From CAZDBS01 sp964503775 (GTDB taxonomy: Bacteria > Patescibacteriota > Saccharimonadia > Saccharimonadales > CAZDBS01): DNA of 64,000 bases. The notes under the pieces were generated by a model. That model had not been told where the DNA came from. It saw nothing but the letters and a program-made list of their open reading frames with translations, and did not search any database. Position numbers and translations under genes: made by a program. The DNA lies in NCBI GenBank assembly GCA_964503775.1, contig CAZDBS010000003.1, positions 1-64,000 on the forward strand, read 5' to 3'. Shown here in pieces: positions 1 through 7,349 of the stretch (position 1 is the first letter of the stretch; each line of letters opens with the position of its first letter).

Positions 1-272
1 AGGCCATCCACAACGAGCTCATCAAAGACAAGCGCTTCGTGCTTATCGGCCGTGGTATATATGCTCTGAAAGAGTGGGGTTATAGCAAGGGCACTGTCGC
101 CGATATCATCAGCGATGTACTTCGCAAGGCCAAAGAACCACTGCACCGTGACGAGATCGTCAAGCGGGTTCTGAAGAGCCGTCAAGTCAAAGAAACGACG
201 ATTCTACTCAATCTCCAGGGCAAGCAGCAGTTCAAGCGCGTCGCCAAAGCCACATACACACTAGCTGAGTAA
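1..272 (+). CDS. HARE-HTH domain protein, C-terminal fragment
   Basis: The reading frame is open from base 3 to the TAA at 270-272, so only the last ~89 residues of a longer protein are present. The piece ...GRGIYALKEWGYSKG... followed by DVLRKAKEPLHRDEIVKRVL and a final QFKRVAKATYTLAE resembles the winged-helix HARE-HTH fold of RpoE-delta/HB1-type proteins. In CPR genomes this domain is often fused behind a sigma-like region 4. The N-terminus lies outside the window, so that fusion cannot be checked. A role in transcription is inferred from the fold only. Confidence 0.6.
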   Translation, partial: AIHNELIKDKRFVLIGRGIYALKEWGYSKGTVADIISDVLRKAKEPLHRDEIVKRVLKSRQVKETTILLNLQGKQQFKRVAKATYTLAE

Positions 273-346
273 GACTGACTCTTTATACTCTCTCTGAGCG
301 CTAGCATTTACAATCCATCCCTGATGAGAGACAATAAGGAACAAGT

Positions 347-3022
347 ATGACACCTTTATTTGGTAGTTTGATTGGGAGCATTTTCGGCCTTTGGTGGCTA
401 TGGATTCCGATCGTGAGCATATTCGGTTATCTGACTTACCGTAACACCAAGCAAGCCAAGGCTATGAGCCAGCACAGCGGCGAGACCGTCGTGCTTGTAC
501 TTGAGATTCCGCGTACCAACGACAAGAAAGAGTTAGCGGCCGAGCAGATGTTCGCTGCCCTGCATGGCATCCTGCGACCCAAAAACGAGATCCGTCGAAC
601 AGGCATGTTGCAAGAGCATATAAGTTTTGAGATTGCCTCGATCGGTCAACAGATCAGGTTTTATGTCTGGATTCCCAAATACTTACAGAACTTCGTCGAG
701 GGACAGATTTATGCCCAATACCCGACAGTTCAGATTTATCCGCTTAAAGAAGATTATGCCACGAGAGAGTTACAATACCCGGTTATCCATACGGCTGAGT
801 TGACGACAACCGACAACGAAGTCCTGCCGATCAAAACCTTCACTAGTTTCGAGGTTGACCCCTTGGCCGGTATCACAGCCACACTTGCCAAACTCGATAA
901 ACAGGAGGAGATGTGGATCCAGGTCTTGTGTCGACCGATAGATGACAGTTGGCACCAGCGTGGGGCCAAAGTCGTCCAACGCATCAAGAGTGGGGGAGGA
1001 GGCTTCATCTCCAAAGGAGGTTTTCTCTCATGGATAGGGCAGGTATTCGGGGCGCTTTTCAAACCACCAGAGGCGTCTAAATCTGGCGGGAGTGCTGATG
1101 TTAGCGACCGCGACAGAGCTCGCATCACAGCCATAACAGAGAAATCGACCAAGCTTGGTTACCAGGTCAAAGTTCGCTTGGCATATCTAGGAACTGATCA
1201 ATACACTGCCAAGCTCCGTATGCAAGCCATCGTCGGTACTTTCAAGCAGTTCAACACTACAAACCTCAATGGGTTTGCAGTTTCTCACGCATCCTTCGCT
1301 CGCGAGAAAGTCATCGAGTACCGATCTAGGCACTTTATCGAGCAAGGTACTATACTAAACATCGAAGAGCTAGCCAGTCTTTATCACTTGCCTCACACTA
1401 CTGTGGAGACGCCGAACATCGTCTGGGCTACCAGCAAGACCGCCGAGCCACCCTCGACACTACCATCAGCCAGCAACAGCAAAGATGGTGAAGTTAGCTA
1501 CTTCGGTGTGACAAATTTTCGAGGCATGAACACTCAGTTCGGCATCCGTAGATCAGATAGAGGCCGACACATCTACATCCTGGGACAGACTGGCGTCGGT
1601 AAATCTGGGCTTTTGGAACTACTGACTTTGTCGGATATTTTCCATAACGAGGGCTTTGGCGTCATTGATCCACACGGCGACTATGCTCAACACATGTTGC
1701 AGTACATCCCGGCCCACCGCATCAACGATGTGGTGTATTTCAACCCAGCTGATGTCGATTTTCCGATAGGCTTCAATCCACTCGAGGTAACTGACCCAGC
1801 GCTCAAGACCCACATTTCCTCTGAGCTCGTCGGAGTATTGAAGCGCATGTTTGAGTCGTGGGGACCACGACTTGAATACATCCTGCGCTACACCATCCTA
1901 GCCTTGCTAGATTACCCCAACTCCACAATGCTTGATATCACGCGCATGCTGACCGAGAACGACTTCCGGCGTCGTGTCGTTGAAATGGTCCAAGACCCCG
2001 TGGTCAAAAACTTCTGGACGACAGAATTCGCCAGCTGGAACGAGAAATTCGCTACCGAAGCAGTTGCGCCTGTCCTCAACAAGGTCGGGGCTTTCACTGC
2101 CAACCCTATGATTCGTAACATCATCGGTCAGCCACAGGGAACATTCAACATCCGTCGCATTATGGATGATGGCAAGATCTTGATCGTCAATCTCTCCCGC
2201 GGACTAGTTGGTGAAGACAATGCTGCGATCCTAGGAGCCATGATCGTCACCAAGATCCAGCTAGCCGCTATGAGTCGCGCCAACGTCGATCTCGACAAGC
2301 GACGAGCGTTCTACCTGTACGTGGATGAGTTTCAGAACTTCGCTACCGATTCTTTCGCCGTTATCTTGTCTGAGGCTCGTAAATACGGCCTGAACCTGAC
2401 AGTCGCCAATCAATACACCACTCAGATGAATCCGATAGTCAAAGATGCCGTGTTCGGTAATGTCGGCTCCATGGTGGTCTTCCGCGTCGGCGCCGATGAT
2501 GGCAACCTGCTCCAGAAATACTTTGATCCGCAGTTCACAGCTCAGGACATCATGAACTTACATAACCGCAGCTTTATAGCCAGTTTGCAGATTAACGGCG
2601 AGAAAACGATCCCATTCTCGGGTAACTCGCTCGTCATCCCACCACACCAAGAAGACCATACTCAAGCAATCATCGAACAATCGAGAGCTCGCTACACGCG
2701 CAGTAGGGCAGAGGTGGAGCATATGATCCGTGAAGCCACCACGCCTGCTCCTAGACCCCCACAACAAGCTAACAACCAACGCTCCCAGCACCAGCAACCC
2801 AATAATCCGCAGCCAGCCAGCAACCAATCAGAGATAAGAGTAAGTCATGGACCTAGCGTACAAAATACGAACAACGAAGGTTCGCCTAAGAAACGTACCA
2901 GAAGCCGTCGCAAATCCTCACACTCGGCCGCACCTACTCAAACGCCAGAATCTTCAAAACCAACCGAACAAAGCAATCGAACAATTAACGAACATGGTGA
3001 AGTTGAGATAAGGCTACGATAG
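347..3022 (+). CDS. VirD4/TraG-like type IV secretion/DNA-transfer ATPase
   Basis: An 891-residue membrane-anchored P-loop ATPase of the VirD4/TraD/DUF87 type, expected to act as a hexameric motor moving DNA or protein at the inner membrane. Residues ~4-32 form one hydrophobic segment. The Walker A motif GQTGVGKS is at 413-420, followed by GFGVIDPHGDY; Walker B is YVDEFQ at about 658-663, and a later Gln-rich segment (NQYTTQM) fits motif 3. The last ~110 residues are low-complexity, rich in Pro, Gln, Asn, Ser and Arg. The start has AAGGA 8 nt upstream. No relaxase, VirB pilus or mating-channel gene lies in the window, so it may serve type IV pili, DNA uptake or a dispersed secretion system. 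Confidence 0.82.
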   Translation: MTPLFGSLIGSIFGLWWLWIPIVSIFGYLTYRNTKQAKAMSQHSGETVVLVLEIPRTNDKKELAAEQMFAALHGILRPKNEIRRTGMLQEHISFEIASIGQQIRFYVWIPKYLQNFVEGQIYAQYPTVQIYPLKEDYATRELQYPVIHTAELTTTDNEVLPIKTFTSFEVDPLAGITATLAKLDKQEEMWIQVLCRPIDDSWHQRGAKVVQRIKSGGGGFISKGGFLSWIGQVFGALFKPPEASKSGGSADVSDRDRARITAITEKSTKLGYQVKVRLAYLGTDQYTAKLRMQAIVGTFKQFNTTNLNGFAVSHASFAREKVIEYRSRHFIEQGTILNIEELASLYHLPHTTVETPNIVWATSKTAEPPSTLPSASNSKDGEVSYFGVTNFRGMNTQFGIRRSDRGRHIYILGQTGVGKSGLLELLTLSDIFHNEGFGVIDPHGDYAQHMLQYIPAHRINDVVYFNPADVDFPIGFNPLEVTDPALKTHISSELVGVLKRMFESWGPRLEYILRYTILALLDYPNSTMLDITRMLTENDFRRRVVEMVQDPVVKNFWTTEFASWNEKFATEAVAPVLNKVGAFTANPMIRNIIGQPQGTFNIRRIMDDGKILIVNLSRGLVGEDNAAILGAMIVTKIQLAAMSRANVDLDKRRAFYLYVDEFQNFATDSFAVILSEARKYGLNLTVANQYTTQMNPIVKDAVFGNVGSMVVFRVGADDGNLLQKYFDPQFTAQDIMNLHNRSFIASLQINGEKTIPFSGNSLVIPPHQEDHTQAIIEQSRARYTRSRAEVEHMIREATTPAPRPPQQANNQRSQHQQPNNPQPASNQSEIRVSHGPSVQNTNNEGSPKKRTRSRRKSSHSAAPTQTPESSKPTEQSNRTINEHGEVEIRLR

Positions 3023-3146
3023 TTAGAAGTTTGTGGCCGAGGGATTAAAGCAGGAATAGAGGACAAAGTAGAGAACGAAATACAGAAACCACGTGCAGTC
3101 GGCGGGTCAGAACATGTAGAACCAATCGTGCATCAAAGCAACTATA

Positions 3147-3176
3147 CATGTCGTACAATATATCTTTTACGACATG
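3147..3176. other. Perfect 9-bp inverted repeat
   Basis: CATGTCGTA at 3147-3155 pairs with TACGACATG at 3168-3176 around a 12-nt AT-rich loop. There is no T-run after it, so it is not a typical terminator. It could be an operator or an RNA hairpin downstream of the VirD4-like gene. Confidence 0.5.
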
Positions 3177-3365
3177 CATTATATATACCAGAGTTGATTG
3201 GTAGGACGTCTCTAACAGGGGAGCTGCGGCCTGTTATTAGTTACTAGGCCAACTACCGAGTACTTATAGCAAGTCACTCTACCAGTCTCGAACTATGGGG
3301 TCAATACTCCATTAACCTCCAGTTGTCTCCCAACGTGAAAACATGGCGTGAAAGCACTATTTGAC

Positions 3366-3374
3366 TTATCCACA
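3366..3374 (+). other. DnaA-box consensus
   Basis: TTATCCACA matches the canonical DnaA box exactly and lies next to an AT-rich tract. There is no cluster of boxes and no dnaA/dnaN nearby, so an origin is not claimed. Confidence 0.35.
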
Positions 3375-3454
3375 GCTTAGTGTTGATTTATATACTTTTT
3401 GTGTTCAAGTCGGTCATTTTTTTCTTAACCCTACTCCCCCTATTTCCCTACTAT

Positions 3455-3483
3455 TTGACATTGCTTATCACTAATTGTGTTAT
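3455..3483 (+). promoter_or_regulatory. Sigma70-like promoter
   Basis: TTGACA (3455-3460), 17-nt spacer, TGTTAT (3478-3483). It points towards tlyA but starts more than 200 nt upstream, so its product is unclear. Confidence 0.4.
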
Positions 3484-3696
3484 ATAGTTTTTATGTTTAA
3501 TCGTGTTTGTTTTGTATGTAGAACAAATATCGAACATGGAGGGGAGAGTGAGAGGGCTATGCAGCCCAAGGATTATCGATTAGGATTAGGGATAAGTACG
3601 CGCTTGCACCACATTTCATCCTAACCTTAACCCTAATTCTAAGTCCCTGCCCCTACTGGCGATGTTCTCTGCTTTTAGCTTCCTCCCTACCCTATG

Positions 3697-3702
3697 TATA
3701 CT
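3697..3702 (+). promoter_or_regulatory. -10 box for leaderless tlyA
   Basis: TATACT lies 6 nt before the ATG at 3709, which would put the transcription start at or next to the start codon. No good -35 is visible. Confidence 0.5.
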
Positions 3703-3708
3703 TATCGC

Positions 3709-4269
3709 ATGGACGAAAATAGATATGTTTCTCGAGCCGGATTGAAGCTTGAACGCGCACTCGATGCATTTAACATCAATGTTCGTGATATGTTCGCTGC
3801 TGATCTCGGATGTAGTACTGGTGGTTTTACAGATTGTCTACTCCAACGAGGCGCAGCCAAAGTCTACAGCGTGGATACTGGTTACGGGGTCTTGGATTGG
3901 AAGCTACGTAATGATCCCAGAGTTGTCGTCATGGAGCGAACTAATGCACTGCATGTAGTATTGCCAGAGAAGATGGATATTATTACTATCGACGTTAACT
4001 GGACCAGGCTGGGACTTATCATGCCACACGCACTATCACTACTGAAACCGAGCGGTCAAATTGTTGCCCTGTTAAAGCCACACTATGAAGCCGACGCGCA
4101 TCAACTCAAAGGCGGCATGTTGGATCTGCACCATTTGCCGGACGTTCTGACAAAAGTCACTAACAAACTAGTGAACTTGGGAGCTAATGTACTAGATACT
4201 GTTGAATCACCCCTCAAAGGCAAAAAAGGTGGTAATACTGAGTACCTATTACATATCCGTCCTGTCTAG
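3709..4269 (+). CDS. tlyA: TlyA-family rRNA methyltransferase lacking the S4 domain
   Basis: A 186-residue Rossmann methyltransferase of the TlyA/FtsJ type, which 2'-O-methylates rRNA in known members. Visible signatures are YVSRAGLKLE at the N-terminus, the SAM loop DLGCSTGGFTDCLLQ, VDTGYGVLDW, LLKPHYEAD and the closing GGNTEYLLHI; together they supply a K-D-K-E-like set. Typical TlyA carries ~60 extra N-terminal residues forming an S4 RNA-binding domain, absent here. The ATG at 3709 is preferred over 3694 because TATACT ends 6 nt before it, the same spacing seen at many other starts in the window. Target sites cannot be read from sequence. Confidence 0.8.
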   Translation: MDENRYVSRAGLKLERALDAFNINVRDMFAADLGCSTGGFTDCLLQRGAAKVYSVDTGYGVLDWKLRNDPRVVVMERTNALHVVLPEKMDIITIDVNWTRLGLIMPHALSLLKPSGQIVALLKPHYEADAHQLKGGMLDLHHLPDVLTKVTNKLVNLGANVLDTVESPLKGKKGGNTEYLLHIRPV

Positions 4270-4317
4270 GCTGTCTTACTGTAACCTATCGCCTAGAACC
4301 TATAACCTGTGTTTGTG

Positions 4318-4332
4318 TCGATAAGAGAACGG
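4318..4332 (+). repeat. Left arm of 15-bp inverted repeat flanking small-ORF operon
   Basis: TCGATAAGAGAACGG here is repeated in reverse complement at 5128-5142. The two arms bracket the five tiny ORFs; the right arm lies just upstream of the first Shine-Dalgarno site and the left arm beyond the last stop. Confidence 0.5.
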
Positions 4333-4357
4333 TGGGTGTGGCTTTGGGCTCCCGTCG

Positions 4358-4398
4358 GGGGTGTCGTAGGCGCGCCAGAGGCGGCCCCGTCTCACCCC
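4358..4398 (-). terminator. Nested GC-rich hairpin downstream of small-ORF operon
   Basis: On the minus strand GGGGTG pairs with CACCCC around an inner GGC/GCC-rich hairpin. It lies 19 nt after the last tiny ORF. There is no T-run, so termination is inferred from position and from similar nested hairpins ending the other cassettes. Confidence 0.35.
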
Positions 4399-4416
4399 TT
4401 ACACGGGTACCTCTGT

Positions 4417-4509
4417 CTACTTCTTCATCACAATGACGACCCACGCAACTGCAAGGAATACAATGACAGCCACCGCCATAGCGCCCAAGACGATCAGGAG
4501 CTCGATCAT
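4417..4509 (-). CDS. Tiny single-span membrane protein, 30 aa
   Basis: Last of five very small ORFs on the minus strand. A strong TAGGAGGTGAG Shine-Dalgarno precedes the ATG. The product starts MIELLIVLGAMAVAV and is almost entirely hydrophobic up to a C-terminal MKK, as expected for one transmembrane helix with a positive cytoplasmic end. It is too short for most gene finders. No family is recognised. Confidence rests on the ribosome site, the clean hydrophobic profile and the regular spacing with its neighbours. Confidence 0.6.
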   Translation of the reverse strand: MIELLIVLGAMAVAVIVFLAVAWVVIVMKK

Positions 4510-4557
4510 GTCTCACCTCCTAGACGAGTTGTCCGCACTATTCCGTGTCGGTGATCC

Positions 4558-4647
4558 TCATAGCCCAATCTGTCTATCGAGATATGCCCCTAGGCATCTG
4601 AGAAACCACACGACGGATAGAACATATGGCACTAGGAATAGTCCCAT
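4558..4647 (-). CDS. Tiny membrane protein, 29 aa
   Basis: Encodes MGLFLVPYVLSVVWFLRCLG then AYLDRQIGL: one hydrophobic helix with a short charged tail. The ribosome site AGGGGGC includes the stop region of the ORF before it, ten bases away, so translation is probably coupled. Function unknown. Confidence 0.5.
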   Translation of the reverse strand: MGLFLVPYVLSVVWFLRCLGAYLDRQIGL

Positions 4648-4657
4648 GCTAGGCCCC

Positions 4658-4780
4658 CTACATCCGATCGTGTGTCATCGCGTAGATCACGAACGCAAGC
4701 ACTGCAAACGTAGCGATAGCTCCTCCGACAACCCCGGCGAGTCGTCCAAGCAACTTTGAGTACAGCGGTTTCATCGGCAT
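4658..4780 (-). CDS. Small membrane protein, 40 aa
   Basis: Starts MPMKPLYSKLLGRLAGVVGG and continues with a hydrophobic helix ending VIYAMTHDRM, giving positively charged residues before a single transmembrane span. The Shine-Dalgarno AGGAG overlaps the TAG stop of the preceding ORF, six bases before the ATG. An ATG six bases further upstream is in frame but too close to the ribosome site. Function unknown. Confidence 0.6.
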   Translation of the reverse strand: MPMKPLYSKLLGRLAGVVGGAIATFAVLAFVIYAMTHDRM

Positions 4781-4789
4781 AGTCATCTC

Positions 4790-4951
4790 CTAGTCGTCTG
4801 GCAGAACTACTGTTGTCGTAGACGTAGACGATCGGTTGTTGTCTGAATCATTGACCAGTACGGCCGCAGCAAGCGATCCAGCTGCAGCAAGTGCAAGTGC
4901 TGATCTGAGTACCCTCCTCTTGAGTAGGCGGTTATCATACCCTGTTGACAC
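4790..4951 (-). CDS. Small exported or anchored protein, 53 aa
   Basis: A GTG start follows AAAAGGAG by five bases. The product has a basic N-terminus (DNRLLKRRVLRS), an Ala/Leu-rich hydrophobic segment (residues ~17-33) and a Ser/Thr/Asn-rich tail ending VVLPDD. This pattern fits a signal anchor with an extracytoplasmic tail. It lies 13 bases after the upstream ORF. Another frame of the same DNA is open for 77 codons but lacks a ribosome site and hydrophobic pattern, so this frame is preferred. Confidence 0.55.
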   Translation of the reverse strand: MSTGYDNRLLKRRVLRSALALAAAGSLAAAVLVNDSDNNRSSTSTTTVVLPDD

Positions 4952-4964
4952 GCGGTCTCCTTTT

Positions 4965-5117
4965 CTACCTCGTTACTGAAGTACTGACGGTTGTTGGCCG
5001 ATGCGTAGGACGTGGTTGTGGCTTTACGGAGGTCATCCATAGAGCTCCAATGATCCCCACAACTAACAGGACGGCGATAAGAATGCTGTCGCTGCTTCCG
5101 CTCTCACCTTGAGACAT
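4965..5117 (-). CDS. Small single-span membrane protein, 50 aa (first of five)
   Basis: First ORF of the tiny-gene operon. GGGAG lies eight bases before the ATG. The product MSQGESGSSDS is followed by a strongly hydrophobic helix (residues ~12-29) and a Pro/Thr/Arg-rich tail. Predicted to be a membrane protein with a polar N-terminus. It lies 133 bases downstream of ftsQ on the same strand, so it could be read from the dcw transcript or from its own promoter. No known family recognised. Confidence 0.6.
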   Translation of the reverse strand: MSQGESGSSDSILIAVLLVVGIIGALWMTSVKPQPRPTHRPTTVSTSVTR

Positions 5118-5127
5118 GTATAATCTC

Positions 5128-5142
5128 CCGTTCTCTTATCGA
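5128..5142 (-). repeat. Right arm of 15-bp inverted repeat
   Basis: Reverse complement of 4318-4332 (minus-strand reading TCGATAAGAGAACGG). It ends immediately before the Shine-Dalgarno of the first tiny ORF. Confidence 0.5.
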
Positions 5143-5250
5143 TGTGAAACTGCTTGCAATCCACCTGGCTGGTAGATCACTTGCGCTAATTAAACCACCA
5201 ATTGTCTGTTATGGCTATAGCTGGGAGGACTAGATCCTATCTTAGTAACG

Positions 5251-6177
5251 TCAACGATAATACGCTTTTTCAGGAATCCTCAGATCGACATACTCACTAG
5301 GTGTGATGTTGTTCTTTGTCAGATAATTCCTTATGTCCACTAGGGCCTGAAGCTGCTGACTGGCAGGTTGTGTGGCGCTGAGCTTGATGTAGTACTTCGA
5401 GTCAGCGAATTTCACTCTCACCTCACGCGGTACTGCTGGCAGACTATAGGTGTGAGTCTCAAGCGATTTGAGTTGCGCGGCCTTCTCGAGATCACGAATG
5501 AAGGTAACTATATCTTTCGAAATACCTACCTTCCCGGTTTCCATAGGCAAACTATTGTCATCTATTAGTAATGGGTAAACTCTAATCTCGTCCGCTGTTG
5601 GAGGTTCTTGTCTTATCTGACTGACGACCCCATCGATATTCAGTAGTGCATAATTGGTTTTACTCTGAACTATCAAAACAGTGGGGCTTTGGATGAGACT
5701 GACCCTCAGTGTTCCGCGAAACGGTGAAAAAGCATAATCGACAGCTAGGATGTCGGGTCGTTTATCGCGGATTTGTGCCGAAGCTTCTTCCTTATTTAAG
5801 GATAGTATGTAACGGTTTCGAAGGCCACCAGAATTAGTGATGCGTTGGACCGCTTTTGCATCTCTAGGATCAGCCTCCCCCACTTCACCGCTGACTATTG
5901 TATTTACTGCTACGTTAGATATACTCCCCGCCCAGGCTAATACGAAAAGCAAGCCAACTACAAATACAAACCCCCTCTTCCCTCTCAAGATACGGGCTAC
6001 GAGCATTCGTCGTTGCCGACGTACAAGCTGTCGGCCTTGGGTGCTATCTGGAGCTGGATCATTTTGTCTATAGTATTGGTATGTGTTCGCTCTTTGTTCG
6101 GGCTGCCCTCGTCGCCTACTATCAACCGACCGAGGTTTTAATTCACCCTCCTGCTTCGTCCGCCCCAGGATGTTCAT
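5251..6177 (-). CDS. ftsQ: Cell division protein FtsQ/DivIB-like
   Basis: A 308-residue bitopic protein. A basic, disordered cytoplasmic N-terminus (~65 residues) leads into a transmembrane helix (about 67-90, GFVFVVGLLFVLAWAGSI) and an extracytoplasmic part in which residues ~100-170 fit a POTRA domain (RNRYILSLNKEEASAQI...). In known systems FtsQ with FtsL and FtsB recruits FtsW/FtsI to the septum. The start ATG overlaps the murG stop as ATGA, so the two are translationally coupled. The position at the end of the dcw run supports the call; sequence conservation of FtsQ is generally weak. Confidence 0.75.
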   Translation of the reverse strand: MNILGRTKQEGELKPRSVDSRRRGQPEQRANTYQYYRQNDPAPDSTQGRQLVRRQRRMLVARILRGKRGFVFVVGLLFVLAWAGSISNVAVNTIVSGEVGEADPRDAKAVQRITNSGGLRNRYILSLNKEEASAQIRDKRPDILAVDYAFSPFRGTLRVSLIQSPTVLIVQSKTNYALLNIDGVVSQIRQEPPTADEIRVYPLLIDDNSLPMETGKVGISKDIVTFIRDLEKAAQLKSLETHTYSLPAVPREVRVKFADSKYYIKLSATQPASQQLQALVDIRNYLTKNNITPSEYVDLRIPEKAYYR

Positions 6178-7349
6178 GCCTTACAGACCTCTAAGACCAC
6201 TTTGGCAATATCCACCGCCGCTTGAGGTCGAGCTAACTCATGCATAGCCGCACCGAGTGCTTTCATCCTGTCAGGATTATGAAGCAGATCACGGATCGCA
6301 TCCAACAGTACCGTAGGGGTATCATGAATAGCTTTCTCCTGGAGAACAATTGCTGCACCACGAGTTTCGAGACTCTCGGCGTTCTTAAGCTGGTGCCCAT
6401 CAGTTAGTATCGGGCTGGGGATAATAATCGACGCCTTGCTCAGTGCTTGCAGTTCAGCCATCGCGGCAGCTGAAGCGCGACTGATAACCAAATCGGCTAT
6501 AAGCCGGCGTTCAGGCATGTCATAGATAAACGGCTCAACCAAGACTCTTTTGCGCTTAGTTTCGTCCAGCTGTGCATCGTAAGCCGCCGAGACCTCATCG
6601 GCATGGGCCCTGCCGGCATGATGTATGACATATGCTTCCGTAGCGAGCTCGGGCATGATACTAATCATCGCTTGGTTAATTTCACCCGCCCCGAGACTAC
6701 CACCCGTGACTAAAACGATCGGTAAATTCTCATCATAATGATACTGCTCTCTGATTCTACCCTTGTCAGTCTCACCCAACGTGTAGTATTCGTTCTTTAT
6801 GGGGTTGCCGGTGTAGTGTAGTTTATGCGCCGGATATGTATAGAATTCCGCTGGCATCCCAACCGCGCAGGCCACAGCCCATTTGGAAAGTACGCGGTTA
6901 GTAAGACCTGGTACAGAATCAGAATCATGCGTCACAATTGGGATACGCAACAATGCGCCAGCTATTCCTACAGGCAGGGCCACGAAGCCGCCTTTGGAAA
7001 AAATCACATCAGGTCTATAGCGAATTAGGAATAACAGACTTTGCCAAAAACCAAGAGCTATGAGAAACAGGTCCTTGATGTTCTTGAGATGTTCGCTAAA
7101 TTGCACTTGATAAGCTTTCACCCCATGGTAGCGTCGGTACTTCCCTGCCGAGACAAGTTTGACACGTTTGACGGCTTGATTCTTTTTGATCAAATCGATA
7201 AACTTGCCTCGTTTTTCACCAACATAGACTATCTCTGCCTTAGGTGATAGATCGTGCAGAGCATCAACAACCGCCAATAGAGGCGTGATGTGTCCCCCTG
7301 TACCGCCACCAGTTACTACGATTCTAGTCGTCTTATCTCGCGCCATCAT
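6174..7349 (-). CDS. murG: MurG, lipid II-forming GlcNAc transferase
   Basis: UDP-GlcNAc:undecaprenyl-pyrophosphoryl-MurNAc-pentapeptide transferase, the peripheral membrane GT28 enzyme that completes lipid II. The N-terminal glycine-rich loop TGGGTGGHITPLLA, KGGFVALPVGIAG, GGSLGAGEINQAM and the C-terminal RASAAAMAEL and ILTDGHQLKNAE segments are all present. At 391 residues it is slightly longer than usual. The ATG overlaps the ftsW stop (TAATG) and its own stop overlaps ftsQ, placing it in one translation-coupled run. Confidence 0.95.
   Translation of the reverse strand: MMARDKTTRIVVTGGGTGGHITPLLAVVDALHDLSPKAEIVYVGEKRGKFIDLIKKNQAVKRVKLVSAGKYRRYHGVKAYQVQFSEHLKNIKDLFLIALGFWQSLLFLIRYRPDVIFSKGGFVALPVGIAGALLRIPIVTHDSDSVPGLTNRVLSKWAVACAVGMPAEFYTYPAHKLHYTGNPIKNEYYTLGETDKGRIREQYHYDENLPIVLVTGGSLGAGEINQAMISIMPELATEAYVIHHAGRAHADEVSAAYDAQLDETKRKRVLVEPFIYDMPERRLIADLVISRASAAAMAELQALSKASIIIPSPILTDGHQLKNAESLETRGAAIVLQEKAIHDTPTVLLDAIRDLLHNPDRMKALGAAMHELARPQAAVDIAKVVLEVCKA

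Larger units (their letters stand above)
3023..3708. other. Long non-coding stretch with hairpin, DnaA-like box and promoter
   Basis: No convincing gene is present. It holds a perfect 9-bp hairpin (3147-3176), a perfect DnaA-box consensus TTATCCACA (3366-3374) beside an AT-rich tract, and a promoter-like TTGACA at 3455-3460 with TGTTAT 17 nt downstream. A 43-codon ORF at 3493-3624 follows that promoter but has no recognisable features. Bases 3573-3640 contain a partly complementary pair of GATTAGG/CCTAA-rich blocks. Confidence 0.5.

Noticed and set aside
3270..3310. tRNA T-loop-like GTTCGAGAC on the minus strand
   Set aside because: The flanking bases do not form a five-pair T stem and no acceptor or anticodon arm is present.
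3366..3530. Replication origin
   Set aside because: Only one DnaA box, no dnaA/dnaN and no box cluster; another box at 13798 is equally isolated.
3493..3624. 43-codon ORF after a promoter-like sequence
   Set aside because: Composition and sequence show no protein-like features; kept only as a note in the region entry.
3573..3640. TTAGGG-like telomeric or invertible repeat
   Set aside because: The blocks are few, imperfect and only partly complementary.
4807..5040. 77-codon minus-strand ORF over the tiny-gene operon
   Set aside because: No ribosome site and no hydrophobic or domain pattern; the two other-frame ORFs with strong Shine-Dalgarno sites explain the DNA better.
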